A DNA stretch of 64,000 nt from Pycnococcus provasolii (taxonomy: Eukaryota > Chlorophyta > Pseudoscourfieldiophyceae > Pseudoscourfieldiales). Both the position numbers and the translations under genes were made by a program. The stretch is taken from positions 372,001-436,000 of the forward strand of contig CP150566.1 of NCBI GenBank assembly GCA_049487715.1. The letters are read 5' to 3'. Of the stretch, positions 1 through 8,641 are shown piece by piece (within the stretch, counting starts at the first letter, position 1; each line of letters begins with the position of its first letter). Below the pieces are notes generated by a model. The model worked only from the letters and a program-made list of their open reading frames with translations, was not told the DNA's origin and ran no database searches.

Positions 1-17
1 TTTCTGGTGATAATGGC

Positions 18-323
18 ATGATGAATCATGATAATTTGTCGTTTGATGTGGAGAACGTCGGTAATCATCATGAGACATCGGCGGCGGCGGCGGCGGCGGC
101 GGATTCTGGAGGTGGAATCCCACCTCAGAGAGAGAGAGTTGCTATGCAAGCCTTGCACACGGAGTTTGCACACCAAAGAGCATCCACAGATTTTATCATA
201 CAGAAGAAAGCCACAAAGGATAGGTGCATTTTACTTGTAGGTGTTGGGATTGGCATATTCGTTTCCTTGATTGCACTTTTAATTGCGGCGTTCGTATACG
301 AAGGTGTCGTCGGAGGAGGACCA

Positions 324-359
<36 letters not shown>

Positions 360-1452
360 GAAAACTTCATCATCGCAGCAATTCTCAACGTCGGGAACCT
401 CCGTGAACTCGCACGTCGGATGCCACCTCGAACCAACGAACAGCCACGTATCCTTCTTAGTCGTCGGGGATAGCGGACGCATGGGAACGCACAACCAAAC
501 GGAAGTTGCCAACGCCATGGCGATGTGCGCAGACAACCTACGACCCAACTTTATCGTGCACACCGGTGACATCTTCTACCCCGCGGGACTCAGAGACGAC
601 GTCAACAAAAGGAACAGCGACTTCGCCGCGTCGTTCACCGTTCCATACAACCACGACAGCCTACAAGTGCCGTGGTGGTGCGTACTTGGGAACCACGACT
701 ACGGCGACGGGTGCGGAGATAGTGTCAAAGGGGAATTCAAACTCGACAAGTGCCCCGAACGCGGAGAAGGCAGGTCGCCGCTTAACACACTGTCGAAAGA
801 CTTGCGCAGACGTGACAAGCGATTCTTCGTCGAGAGAAACTACGACGTGCGCGTTAGCGCGGATGTGCACATCTTCTTCATGGACACGAATCCGCTCATC
901 GACGAATACAAACTCGAAGCGTGGGGAGAAGCAGACGTCGTACGTGGTGGCCTGCGAAGCAGTGAGACACCCACGCCGAGATTCATTCTCAACAAACTCC
1001 AGTCTGAACTCCAGCAGAGCAATGCAAGGTGGAAGATTGTCGTCGTGCATCATCCGATGTACTCAAATGGCAAGCACGGCGAATTCAAGGAGCTGCAGCA
1101 GCTCCTGCTAGACATTCTGATCGACAACAATGTCGCCATGTGGTTCAACGGGCACGATCACGATCTTCAGCACTTCGCGATCGACAGATCCACGAAGACG
1201 CTTGTCACGCACGATGACGCGACAAACCGTGATCGCACGGACACAAGCAGCACACTGCTTCATTTCTTCACGTCGGGCGCAGGTTCCAAAACGGGCCGTG
1301 GATTCCCGGGCAAGTTAAAGTCGGTGTACCAGATGGACCTTCCTGGCTTCATATCTGTCAAGGTGCGCGACGACACCGCAAGCGTCAGCTTGTTCGACTA
1401 CATGGGAGCTCATCTTCACACGCACGACTTGAAACGTCCGGCTGAAAGTTAA
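18..1452 (+). CDS. Purple acid phosphatase, membrane-anchored (frame break near 310-360)
   Basis: Metallophosphoesterase of the purple/tartrate-resistant acid phosphatase type, which hydrolyses phosphate monoesters with a dinuclear metal centre. The metal-ligand motifs appear in order: GDSG, GDIFY, GNHDY, VVHHPMYSNGKHG and GHDHD (about 460-1165). The first ATG, at 18, opens a different frame that encodes about 70 polar residues and then a strong hydrophobic segment (about 225-300), which looks like a signal anchor placing the enzyme in the secretory pathway. The phosphatase frame has no ATG before its first motif, so the two frames must be joined. A GT at 306 and an AG ending at 360 would bound a 55-nt intron that restores the frame; a slip in the (CAA)n tract at 324-359 is the alternative. 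A TGTAA signal follows at 1492. The enzyme class is confident; the 5' structure is not. Confidence 0.82.
324..359. repeat. (CAA)n trinucleotide tract
   Basis: About eleven CAA units read as polyglutamine in one frame and polyasparagine in the next. The tract lies exactly where the acid phosphatase gene changes frame. Confidence 0.8.
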
Positions 1453-1539
1453 CGAAACAAGGGAAAAAAAAACCAAGCTTAATTTTTAAAATGTAACAAG
1501 AATTTTTCGGAAAGTTTGTTTTTGGTTTACAAAATGTTG

Positions 1540-3729
1540 TTACCAGCGTCGGCCATCACCATCGCCGATGTTGGCGACGGCGAAGGCTGCCCGAGTGATG
1601 CTGTCCGAGCGCGCGAGGCGTTGTTGCGCAGAGGATTTGCCAACCTCTCCGCCACCGCCACCGCCATCGCCACCACCGACATCAGCAAGCAAACCTGCCT
1701 CCACCTGCGACTCGTCGACAAACGATGAGACACCACCAAGCGTGTCAAGCAACCGTACAAGAAAGTCAAGTTTAGAAGCCAACGGACCTTCGTCGCCAAC
1801 AGCCAGAGCATTCTCCGCACCACCGCCCGATCCAAGCCAGAGCAGCGCGTCGGTGATGTCCCTGCCTACCGTCGCCGGCGGTGGCAGGTTGCCCCTTAAC
1901 ATGTGCGCTGTGCCGCCGCCAACGCATCGCGCCACGAACGTCCACGTAGAGCCACCGTGACTTGCCAATTCCGACGCATCACGTGTCGACTTCGAGCATG
2001 CACGAAGGCGCACACATGCAACCACCACCAGCGCCACGTATCGGAAGGTTGACGGCATCTCGCTCGAACGTTCGACGCCCAGCACGCAGACAAGCAGCTT
2101 GCGCTCCCGTGCAAGTTGCCGCATACGCCTTCGCTCCGCGGCGCCATGGCGCACGAGAAAGAGGGCGGCGCACATCGCATCCTTGGCATGTCGACGAGCT
2201 AGCTCTCGCTCGAGAGTCGCCTCCTCCAGCGCAGAGTCATCCACAGCCTTGCGGCCACCCACCGCATCAGACAAAGCCTCGCGAAGGCGTTGTACCTCCG
2301 CGGCGGCGTCATCATGCTGCCGCTCTGCTGCGATTCTCGCCGTGACGACGTGAGCAAGCCGCTCCGCGCAGCGCCTGCCAAGCCGCTCCATGGGACCCAT
2401 GGATATCTCGCCATCGCTCGCGTCATTGTCGTCGTCGTCAAGGTCGAGGTCGTCGCCACCACTGCCGTCTACGCTGTCGCACGCTCGCGCGGCATCCGCG
2501 AGGGTGCGATGCACCTCGCGCAACGTTCGTTCCGCGGCTGCAAGGCCGCCATCGGAACCACGCTCGCGTCGCATCGCCTGCAGATCCGCGCGCGCACGCG
2601 CCGCCTCCGACCGCGCCGCCTCCGCCACCTGCATGGCGGCATCGCGAGCTTTGCGCGCCTCGTCTGCACGCCCGCGAGCCTGAGCGAGGCTTGCGGCATG
2701 CTGCGCAGCCACCCCCGGGCTTGCTCCAGTCCTATAATTCGCCTCGAGCTGAGCAAGGCTTGCGGCTAGGAAGTTGGCGCGTTCTGTCGCCACGCGCGCT
2801 TCCTCCATTGCGCGCGCACGAGCGATTTGCTCGGCGGCGCTCGCCTCGCGCTCGCGTTCGTCGCGTTCTTGCCTCGCCAGTTTTAAGTCGGCGCGCGCCG
2901 ACTCGGCTGACGCCTCGGCATCCGAAGCGGCATTGCGCCACCGCTCGACTCGCGAGAGTGCATCGTGAAGTCTTGACGCGAGCGCGCGGCTTTCCTGCTC
3001 AGCAGCCTTGGCTCTCGTTTCCCACTCCTGCGCGCGTGCATGGCATGCAGCAAGCTCCGCGTTTGTGGTTGCTCGTGCTGCCGCGAGTCCGTCGCGCTCT
3101 GCGAGCAGCGCCTCCGCCTCCCCCTTAAGAGACGTCAGCACGCTCTCGAGCCGCTGAGACCGCGAGGCTGCATGCTTCGCCTTTGACGCTTGCTCTCGTG
3201 CTTCATCTTTCAGCCTGTTCGCGTCTTCAGCTTCTTGTCTGCACCTTTCAACCTCCTGCTCTGCGCGCGCTCTTCTTCTTTTCTCCGTGTCCAGCTCTCG
3301 TCGCAGGCTCGCAAGCGTGGCGGACGTCCCGTCTAATCGTTCTTCCGCGGCACCTAGGTCGGAAGTCGTTCGCGTCATCGTTGCTGTTAGCGCTTCTATT
3401 TGCTGCTGATACGTGACGACGCTCGCTTTTAGCGCGTTGATTTCCTCGTCTCGCGTAGCGAGTTGTGTCTGCGCGTTTTGTCTCGCGTTCGTTTCTTCGT
3501 TGAGCGACGTTTGCATGTTCGAGATATCTTTGAGGAAGTTTGCTCTCGCTTCGTTGGATACGGAGAGTGCCGCTTCGTACGAGTTGGCCAGTATACGCAT
3601 GCGGTGTGCCTTGAGCCAGGCATCATCCCCATCTTCGTGGGAGGAGGAGGCCGGGTTAATTCGGGCAGCAGGTAACCAAGAAGGCTCAGCATTGCACTCT
3701 TGCTCAGCATCGGACGACGACGACGACAT
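1540..3729 (-). CDS. Large coiled-coil protein, function unknown
   Basis: Protein of 729 residues. I start it at the ATG at 3729 (MSSSSSDAEQ) because the open frame further upstream has no ATG and crosses a poly-C tract. Residues of about 70-400 form nearly continuous heptad-type coiled coil rich in A, E, R, Q and K. An acidic Asp-rich stretch follows at about 430-450, then a second short coiled coil. The C-terminal third is non-coiled, contains a hydrophobic patch and several glycine runs, and ends near GDGDGRRW. No catalytic motif is recognisable. The alanine/arginine-rich coil resembles structural proteins of the cytoskeleton or Golgi only in general character, so no role is proposed. The gene converges with the acid phosphatase across about 90 bp. 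Confidence 0.75.
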   Translation of the reverse strand: MSSSSSDAEQECNAEPSWLPAARINPASSSHEDGDDAWLKAHRMRILANSYEAALSVSNEARANFLKDISNMQTSLNEETNARQNAQTQLATRDEEINALKASVVTYQQQIEALTATMTRTTSDLGAAEERLDGTSATLASLRRELDTEKRRRARAEQEVERCRQEAEDANRLKDEAREQASKAKHAASRSQRLESVLTSLKGEAEALLAERDGLAAARATTNAELAACHARAQEWETRAKAAEQESRALASRLHDALSRVERWRNAASDAEASAESARADLKLARQERDEREREASAAEQIARARAMEEARVATERANFLAASLAQLEANYRTGASPGVAAQHAASLAQARGRADEARKARDAAMQVAEAARSEAARARADLQAMRRERGSDGGLAAAERTLREVHRTLADAARACDSVDGSGGDDLDLDDDDNDASDGEISMGPMERLGRRCAERLAHVVTARIAAERQHDDAAAEVQRLREALSDAVGGRKAVDDSALEEATLERELARRHAKDAMCAALFLVRHGAAERRRMRQLARERKLLVCVLGVERSSEMPSTFRYVALVVVACVRLRACSKSTRDASELASHGGSTWTFVARCVGGGTAHMLRGNLPPPATVGRDITDALLWLGSGGGAENALAVGDEGPLASKLDFLVRLLDTLGGVSSFVDESQVEAGLLADVGGGDGGGGGGEVGKSSAQQRLARSDSITRAAFAVANIGDGDGRRW

Positions 3730-4427
3730 GGTATGGTATGGTGGAAGGGGCCACCACCGCGGGACCCTGGGCTGGGGGACCAAATACGGTGGACAAAATG
3801 CAAACTGGGAATTGACAGATAGAACTTTCCTTCCCAAGGGGCTTGAGGGGGGCGGGTTTTTTGCCCTCCCTGCCCCCCCCCCCCCCCCCCAATGATCGTG
3901 GCCACGCTCACGAGGGAGGGAGGGTCCAGCCAGTTTTACCGGCCGGGTAGGAGTTGCCCGTGGAATTACCACTACATACAGGAATTACAGGCTCGTGGTT
4001 AAGTTTAGTCCTTCCACTCCACGAGACTCGCCATTCCTTTCACGTGCGTCTGCAACCAACCAACGGTCATCTTCCCCCTTCCTCAATCCTCCTCCTCATG
4101 TTCATCTTCAACAGGACTCTTCCTCCCCTTGACCCTTTGTCGACGTCTTTGGTCTGTCCCAGACAACGTTAGGGTTTTCAGTTAGGGTTAGGGTTAGGGC
4201 TAGGGTTCGGGAACTCCCCTGCTCAGCTGAGTGCTGACTGTGTTGTTTCTTGGAGCCTTGACGCTTGCTTGCTCCTTCTTGGGAGCGGAAAGTTTCCCAT
4301 ATATGATAGGATACGCCGTCGTCCATCATCCACGCGAAACTCTTCTTGTATCATTTCACTTAAGGTGTAAGCGTCCTTAAGGATTTCTCATCGTGTACTT
4401 CTCTATTTCATATATTTCAAGGTTATT
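3730..4427. promoter_or_regulatory. Divergent intergenic region with poly-C tract and TTAGGG array
   Basis: No gene is supported. The region separates a minus-strand gene (start 3729) from a plus-strand gene (start 4428) and must hold both promoters. It contains an 18-base C run at 3873-3890 and a TTAGGG-type array at 4169-4209. Confidence 0.6.
4169..4209 (+). repeat. TTAGGG-type interstitial telomeric array
   Basis: Several perfect and near-perfect TTAGGG units, with TTAGGG on the same strand as the downstream transporter gene. The array is about 220 bp from that gene's first ATG. Confidence 0.8.
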
Positions 4428-5732
4428 ATGGCGTCGGCGTCGGCGTCGGCCGCGGCCGCGGCGGTGAAGAATGATGGTCTGAAGGTCATTGTGACGACTT
4501 CGGCCTTCGGGGATGGATGGAAGAAGGAATTCTTATTCGGGGATGGATTTCTCATGTGCGTTTTCCTCCCCAGAGAACTCAGGTCCAGGCTGCCAGGTGG
4601 TGCGTTGTTCCCCGGGACCCGAACTTCTTTTTGTCATTTCCGATCGCTCGCGCCATTTCTACGACAGTTTAGTTTCGTTCCCGGAAGATCGCAAACGCTC
4701 CCAATAGATCGTTTCCCAATAGCTCTAGAAAGATTCATGAGTGGTGGTGGTGGTCGTGCAGCCCCTGGCGGCTCACTCGTTCTCCTTCTAAGTTCCATAT
4801 TGGGAATCTACGGCTCGTACATATGCCAAGGCTACGTCTCTGAACGTATCTCAACCACACCATATGGTGGTGGAGGCGAGCGCTTCCCGTCCCTCGTCTC
4901 CCTCAACCTCCTTCAAGCACTCGCATGCTCCTTCGCGGCGTTCCTTGCTATGGCTGTACTTGGTAAGAAGGCTGACGGTGTTAAATCGGCGTCCATGATG
5001 GACTTTATTCTACCCGGCTTGACGTCAACCATCGGACCCGCGTGCGGACTCCTTGCGTTAAAAAATATTAGCTATCCAGCGCAAGTTCTCGCCAAGTCGT
5101 GCAAGATGGTTCCCGTCATGATCAGCGGGACGATCTTTTACAACAAGAAGTACGGTTTCGCCGAGTACGTCGCCGCACTGCTGATCGGCGTTGGCATCGG
5201 CGTGTTCTCGCTCGCCAAGAGTTCCGCCAAGGCACAGCAGAAACTTGCGAGTCCCAATAAAATGTTGGGATACGGACTGTGCGTCGTCAACCTCTTCTTC
5301 GACGGATACACGAACGCCAAGGAAGACGACGTCCTGCGACTTAAGCCGGAGACTACGAGCCTGAGCATGATGATGCACATGAACTTGTGGAACGTCGTCT
5401 TCAACGGCGCGTACCTCGCGTACAACGGAGAACTCGCCAAGGCGTCGGCATTCGCGCAGAAGTACCCCGAGTGCGCGACGGATGCCCTGCTCTTCTGCCT
5501 CACCGGCGCCATTGGGCAGCTCTTCATCTATTTCACCATCAACACGTTCGGAAGCCTCGCGCTTACGACCATCACCACCACGCGCAAGTTCTTCTCCGTC
5601 CTGATCAGCGTCGTGCTGCTAGCGACACCACTGCTCATGGGACAGTGGATCGGCGCGGGCATGGTCTTCGCCGGTCTTGGCATGAGCATCTTCGTCAAGG
5701 CGACAAAGAAGCCGAAGAAGAAGGCGACGTAA
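4428..5732 (+). CDS. SLC35B-type ER nucleotide-sugar transporter
   Basis: Multi-pass transporter of the UAA/SLC35B1 family, which exchanges UDP-sugars (or ATP/ADP) across the ER membrane. About ten hydrophobic helices are spread over residues 110-425, including a conserved LTSTIGPACGLLALKNISYPAQ-type block (5020-5085), SCKMVPVM and, near the C-terminus, TTITTTRKFFSVL. The protein ends in KKAT, a KKxx dilysine ER-retrieval signal. The family is usually about 320-330 residues. The ATG at 4737 gives 331 residues, whereas the first ATG at 4428 adds about 103 residues that do not look like a transporter. The extension may be a leader, or it may contain an unrecognised intron. Function is confident; the start is uncertain. 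Confidence 0.85.
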   Translation: MASASASAAAAAVKNDGLKVIVTTSAFGDGWKKEFLFGDGFLMCVFLPRELRSRLPGGALFPGTRTSFCHFRSLAPFLRQFSFVPGRSQTLPIDRFPIALERFMSGGGGRAAPGGSLVLLLSSILGIYGSYICQGYVSERISTTPYGGGGERFPSLVSLNLLQALACSFAAFLAMAVLGKKADGVKSASMMDFILPGLTSTIGPACGLLALKNISYPAQVLAKSCKMVPVMISGTIFYNKKYGFAEYVAALLIGVGIGVFSLAKSSAKAQQKLASPNKMLGYGLCVVNLFFDGYTNAKEDDVLRLKPETTSLSMMMHMNLWNVVFNGAYLAYNGELAKASAFAQKYPECATDALLFCLTGAIGQLFIYFTINTFGSLALTTITTTRKFFSVLISVVLLATPLLMGQWIGAGMVFAGLGMSIFVKATKKPKKKAT

Positions 5733-5743
5733 ATGCTGTGAAT

Positions 5744-5823
5744 GCTCATTCAGTAATTGAATGTACTTTACTTCGTCCAACGGTCGTCCATTCACACCAT
5801 TCACATTTCACCATTCACATTAC
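5744..5823 (+). other. Downstream element shared with two other genes
   Basis: Sequence just after the transporter stop codon. It contains CGGTCGTCCATTCACACC and CATTCAC repeats, and matches sequence just after the stops of the DUF2358-like gene (29984-30020, minus) and TAF7 (53718-53790). Confidence 0.6.
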
Positions 5824-5873
5824 GTGGCGCTGGTGAATTTAAAAAAAAAAAAAGATTTTGTCTTTATATTGCA

Positions 5874-8303
5874 TTACAACTTTCGTAGGATCGCGTCGCG
5901 GTATTGAGCATGCTCCGCATCTGCATCCACGGGAAAAGGCTCGCGCGGCAGCGCGGCGTTCGCGACGAGGGGATCGGAAGATGCCACATCGACAAGACGA
6001 ATCGCCTCCACGGCGTCCATCAGCGTGGCCTCAGAGGCGAATCGGAGCTTCGCATGCGCCTGCGTGAGGCGCAAGAGACTCTCGAGCGTGCGCACTGTCA
6101 CACGGCTCGACTCACCGACACCTCGGCTACCACCGCCACCGCCGCCGCCGCCGTAAAATTCAGAGGCATCAAGCGTGCCTAATCCGCCGCCTATTCCGAC
6201 GCCAGAGTCAAGACGGCGGCGGTGGGTGTAGTAAGCGCTCAGCACCTTCTCCGCCTCCGGCGCGAGCAGCGGCGCCGCTGCATTTCTTACATGCAGAACG
6301 TAAGCCTTAAGGCTGGCAAAGCTCCACGGCGCGTCGGCTGACGACGGCGGCGCAGCCTGATCGGTGTACGCCGCACCGACGGTAAAACCCATTGCATCCA
6401 GCTCCTCCTCCTCCTCCGTCACGGCTGCGGGTGCCTGAGCCGCGATGGCTGCAAATGGCGCGCCCACGTCGTTGGGTGAAGTCGCGCTCGCAATCGCGTG
6501 CTCAAGCGTGTGGCACCCGTGCGCGGCAGCAATGCGCGCGGCGACACGCCTGTCCCACGCCTCGTCGGCAGAGTCGACCAGCACGAGCACGACGTCGAAT
6601 CGGCTGAGCAATGGGCTGCTGAGGCCGGTATTCAGCTCTAAGCTGGTATTTGGGTCGAAGTGTCCGCGCGGATTGCAGCACGCAACGACGGCGCACCGCG
6701 ACGGGAGGCGCGCAGTGATACCCGCCTTGGCAACGCTCACGGTCTGCTGCTCCATCGCCTCGTGCACGCTGGCGCGGTCCTGAGGCTTGATTGCGTCGAG
6801 CTCGTCAAGGCAGCAAACGCCACCGTCGGCAAGGACGAGCGCACCCGCTTCGAGGACAAACCCTCCACCCCTGCCCTTTTCATCGCGCGTCGCGCACGCC
6901 GTCAACCCCGCGGCGGAGCTGGCAAGCCCGCTCGCGGAGACCGCACGAGGTGCCAGAAGGGCAGCGGTTCGCAGCAGCTGGCTCTTGCCCGTTCCCGGAT
7001 CGCCCACGAAGAGCACGTGCACGTCCGCTCGCGTAGCCGACGACGAGTCGCCGCCTCGCTCAGCGGCTGCGCTGGTGTCGGTGCGCGCACCACCCACCAC
7101 CGCCAGGACGACGGCAAGCTTCGCCGCGCGCATTCCGTATAGCTGCGGGCACACCGAAGCGAGCAGCCGATCACGCTGGCGCAGCGGCTGCGTCCCTTCC
7201 CAATACGCGCCGTATGCGTTCATTCGCCTCACCTCACGAGCGTGCACGGCGTCTGCATTCGCCTCGTCCTGCGTAACGCGCCGTCCGTCGAGCGGCTCGA
7301 GGCTGATTGCCTGCACGACGAGCTCCACCTCCGGGCGGCATCCGTTGTAGAGACGTCCCCACCTGCGCCGCAACACGCCGCACACGCACACCGCCTCGCC
7401 AGCCTGCGCGCTATCCGCGAGGTCGTCCTCGAGGATGACCGTGACAGACCTGCTTGCGGCGCTGCTCTCTCCCCCGACGCTTTTGATTTGTTCGGAGTCG
7501 TGCGCTGATCCGCTTGCGACCTGCATTCGAATTTCCTGCAGGTCGCGGTGCGGCGGTTCTTGGCTTCCTTGGCTTCCGTCGTCGTGCGGCGGCATGACTT
7601 TTTCGAAGTTTCGCCCCGAGCACGGCTTGGCCCGTCGTCCTTGTTCCGAGGGGCACGTCGTGGGTGCCTCAACAGCGTAGTTGAGCTCGAGCATGGGAGT
7701 GAGCACGAACGTGTGTTTGCACGTCGTGCACTGGAAGTAGACTTGTGCTTCGAGCATCTGCACGCTTCCCGTGCGCGTGACAGTTCCCTTGAGTCTGACT
7801 AACGATCCTGCTCGGTCTCCTCTTAGTGAAGCGAGGTTTGCGTTCGTGAGCGGTTCATCGGCTGAGCACGCGAGTCCGACTGGTCTGATTCTCAACCGTA
7901 AGTTTTCTTGCAGGTGGATGGCTCTGTTTGTGGTGGAGAGTGCCGCCGCGCGTAGTTCTGCGCACAAGAGTTTGATTGCTTTCGCCGCCGCTTCGTCGAG
8001 TATGGGTAGTGCAGACAGCGGTCGTTCCGTGATTGCGCGTGCGACTTCCGCGTCGGCGTCGAGTATGTCAAGGAACGACAAGGGGAGCGACAGAGAGGGT
8101 GGCGCTGAGGGATTGATCAATACAGGTGTGATGAGAGATCTGTATGACCCTGTCGTTAACAACAAAGCGAGGCGAGATATCGCACAGGCACGCCAAGACG
8201 ACGACGACGGCGAACCACCACCGCTGGCATGAGCATGGGCGCAAACTTCCACCATACTGGGATTCGCAAATGACAGACAGACAAAGAAAAGCGCGAAACA
8301 CAT
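5874..8303 (-). CDS. MCM9: MCM9 DNA helicase
   Basis: Minichromosome-maintenance-like AAA+ helicase. MCM9 acts with MCM8 in homologous recombination and replication-fork repair rather than in the replicative MCM2-7 ring. Visible in order: an OB/zinc region with LKGTVTRTGSVQMLE and CTTCKHTF followed by further Cys (about residue 190 on), the MCM9-like VILEDDLADSAQAG block, Walker A GDPGTGKSQLL (about residue 432), GLTACATRDEKGRGG, Walker B CCLDELDAI (DE present), the block HEAMEQQTVSVAKAG, and the arginine finger SPLLSRFD. A winged-helix-like C-terminus follows. The long C-terminal extension of animal MCM9 is absent. The first 70 or so residues after the ATG at 8303 do not match the family and may include an unrecognised intron. 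An alternative ATG is at 8255. Confidence 0.88.
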   Translation of the reverse strand: MCFALFFVCLSFANPSMVEVCAHAHASGGGSPSSSSWRACAISRLALLLTTGSYRSLITPVLINPSAPPSLSLPLSFLDILDADAEVARAITERPLSALPILDEAAAKAIKLLCAELRAAALSTTNRAIHLQENLRLRIRPVGLACSADEPLTNANLASLRGDRAGSLVRLKGTVTRTGSVQMLEAQVYFQCTTCKHTFVLTPMLELNYAVEAPTTCPSEQGRRAKPCSGRNFEKVMPPHDDGSQGSQEPPHRDLQEIRMQVASGSAHDSEQIKSVGGESSAASRSVTVILEDDLADSAQAGEAVCVCGVLRRRWGRLYNGCRPEVELVVQAISLEPLDGRRVTQDEANADAVHAREVRRMNAYGAYWEGTQPLRQRDRLLASVCPQLYGMRAAKLAVVLAVVGGARTDTSAAAERGGDSSSATRADVHVLFVGDPGTGKSQLLRTAALLAPRAVSASGLASSAAGLTACATRDEKGRGGGFVLEAGALVLADGGVCCLDELDAIKPQDRASVHEAMEQQTVSVAKAGITARLPSRCAVVACCNPRGHFDPNTSLELNTGLSSPLLSRFDVVLVLVDSADEAWDRRVAARIAAAHGCHTLEHAIASATSPNDVGAPFAAIAAQAPAAVTEEEEELDAMGFTVGAAYTDQAAPPSSADAPWSFASLKAYVLHVRNAAAPLLAPEAEKVLSAYYTHRRRLDSGVGIGGGLGTLDASEFYGGGGGGGGSRGVGESSRVTVRTLESLLRLTQAHAKLRFASEATLMDAVEAIRLVDVASSDPLVANAALPREPFPVDADAEHAQYRDAILRKL

Positions 8304-8641
8304 CACGGGAACGTGTGGTTTAGGGGTTTACATTATAAATTGGGACGTTGGTTTTGAATTGGGGGTTCGTGATTCGTGTTCCATGTTTATCTTGAGCTGC
8401 TCACGGCTTGCGAGCACTGCTCCATGGATGGATGGTTTTGGACTTTTGGCGGAGGCGGATGGGTCACCCCAGCCCCTTTTCCAGGGGGAAAACGGTGACC
8501 GGTGTCTCTTCACACGTGGCTGGATGGGTTTCAGTTTCACACATTAGTCTAGTGATGCACTACTTCTTACTTCTTAGTTATGTGTGTAAGGTTCTTGGTT
8601 CTTTGTTTTGTTTACTTGTTTAGGTGTGTGACATACTGTAC
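8304..8641. other. Intergenic region, no feature
   Basis: About 340 bp upstream of MCM9 and downstream of the deiminase-family gene, both on the minus strand. I see no gene or obvious repeat. A single TTTAGGGG occurs near 8320. Confidence 0.5.

Noticed and set aside
4428-4736. Separate small gene upstream of the transporter
   Set aside because: The frame is continuous with the transporter and contains no stop, so it is treated as a leader or hidden intron.
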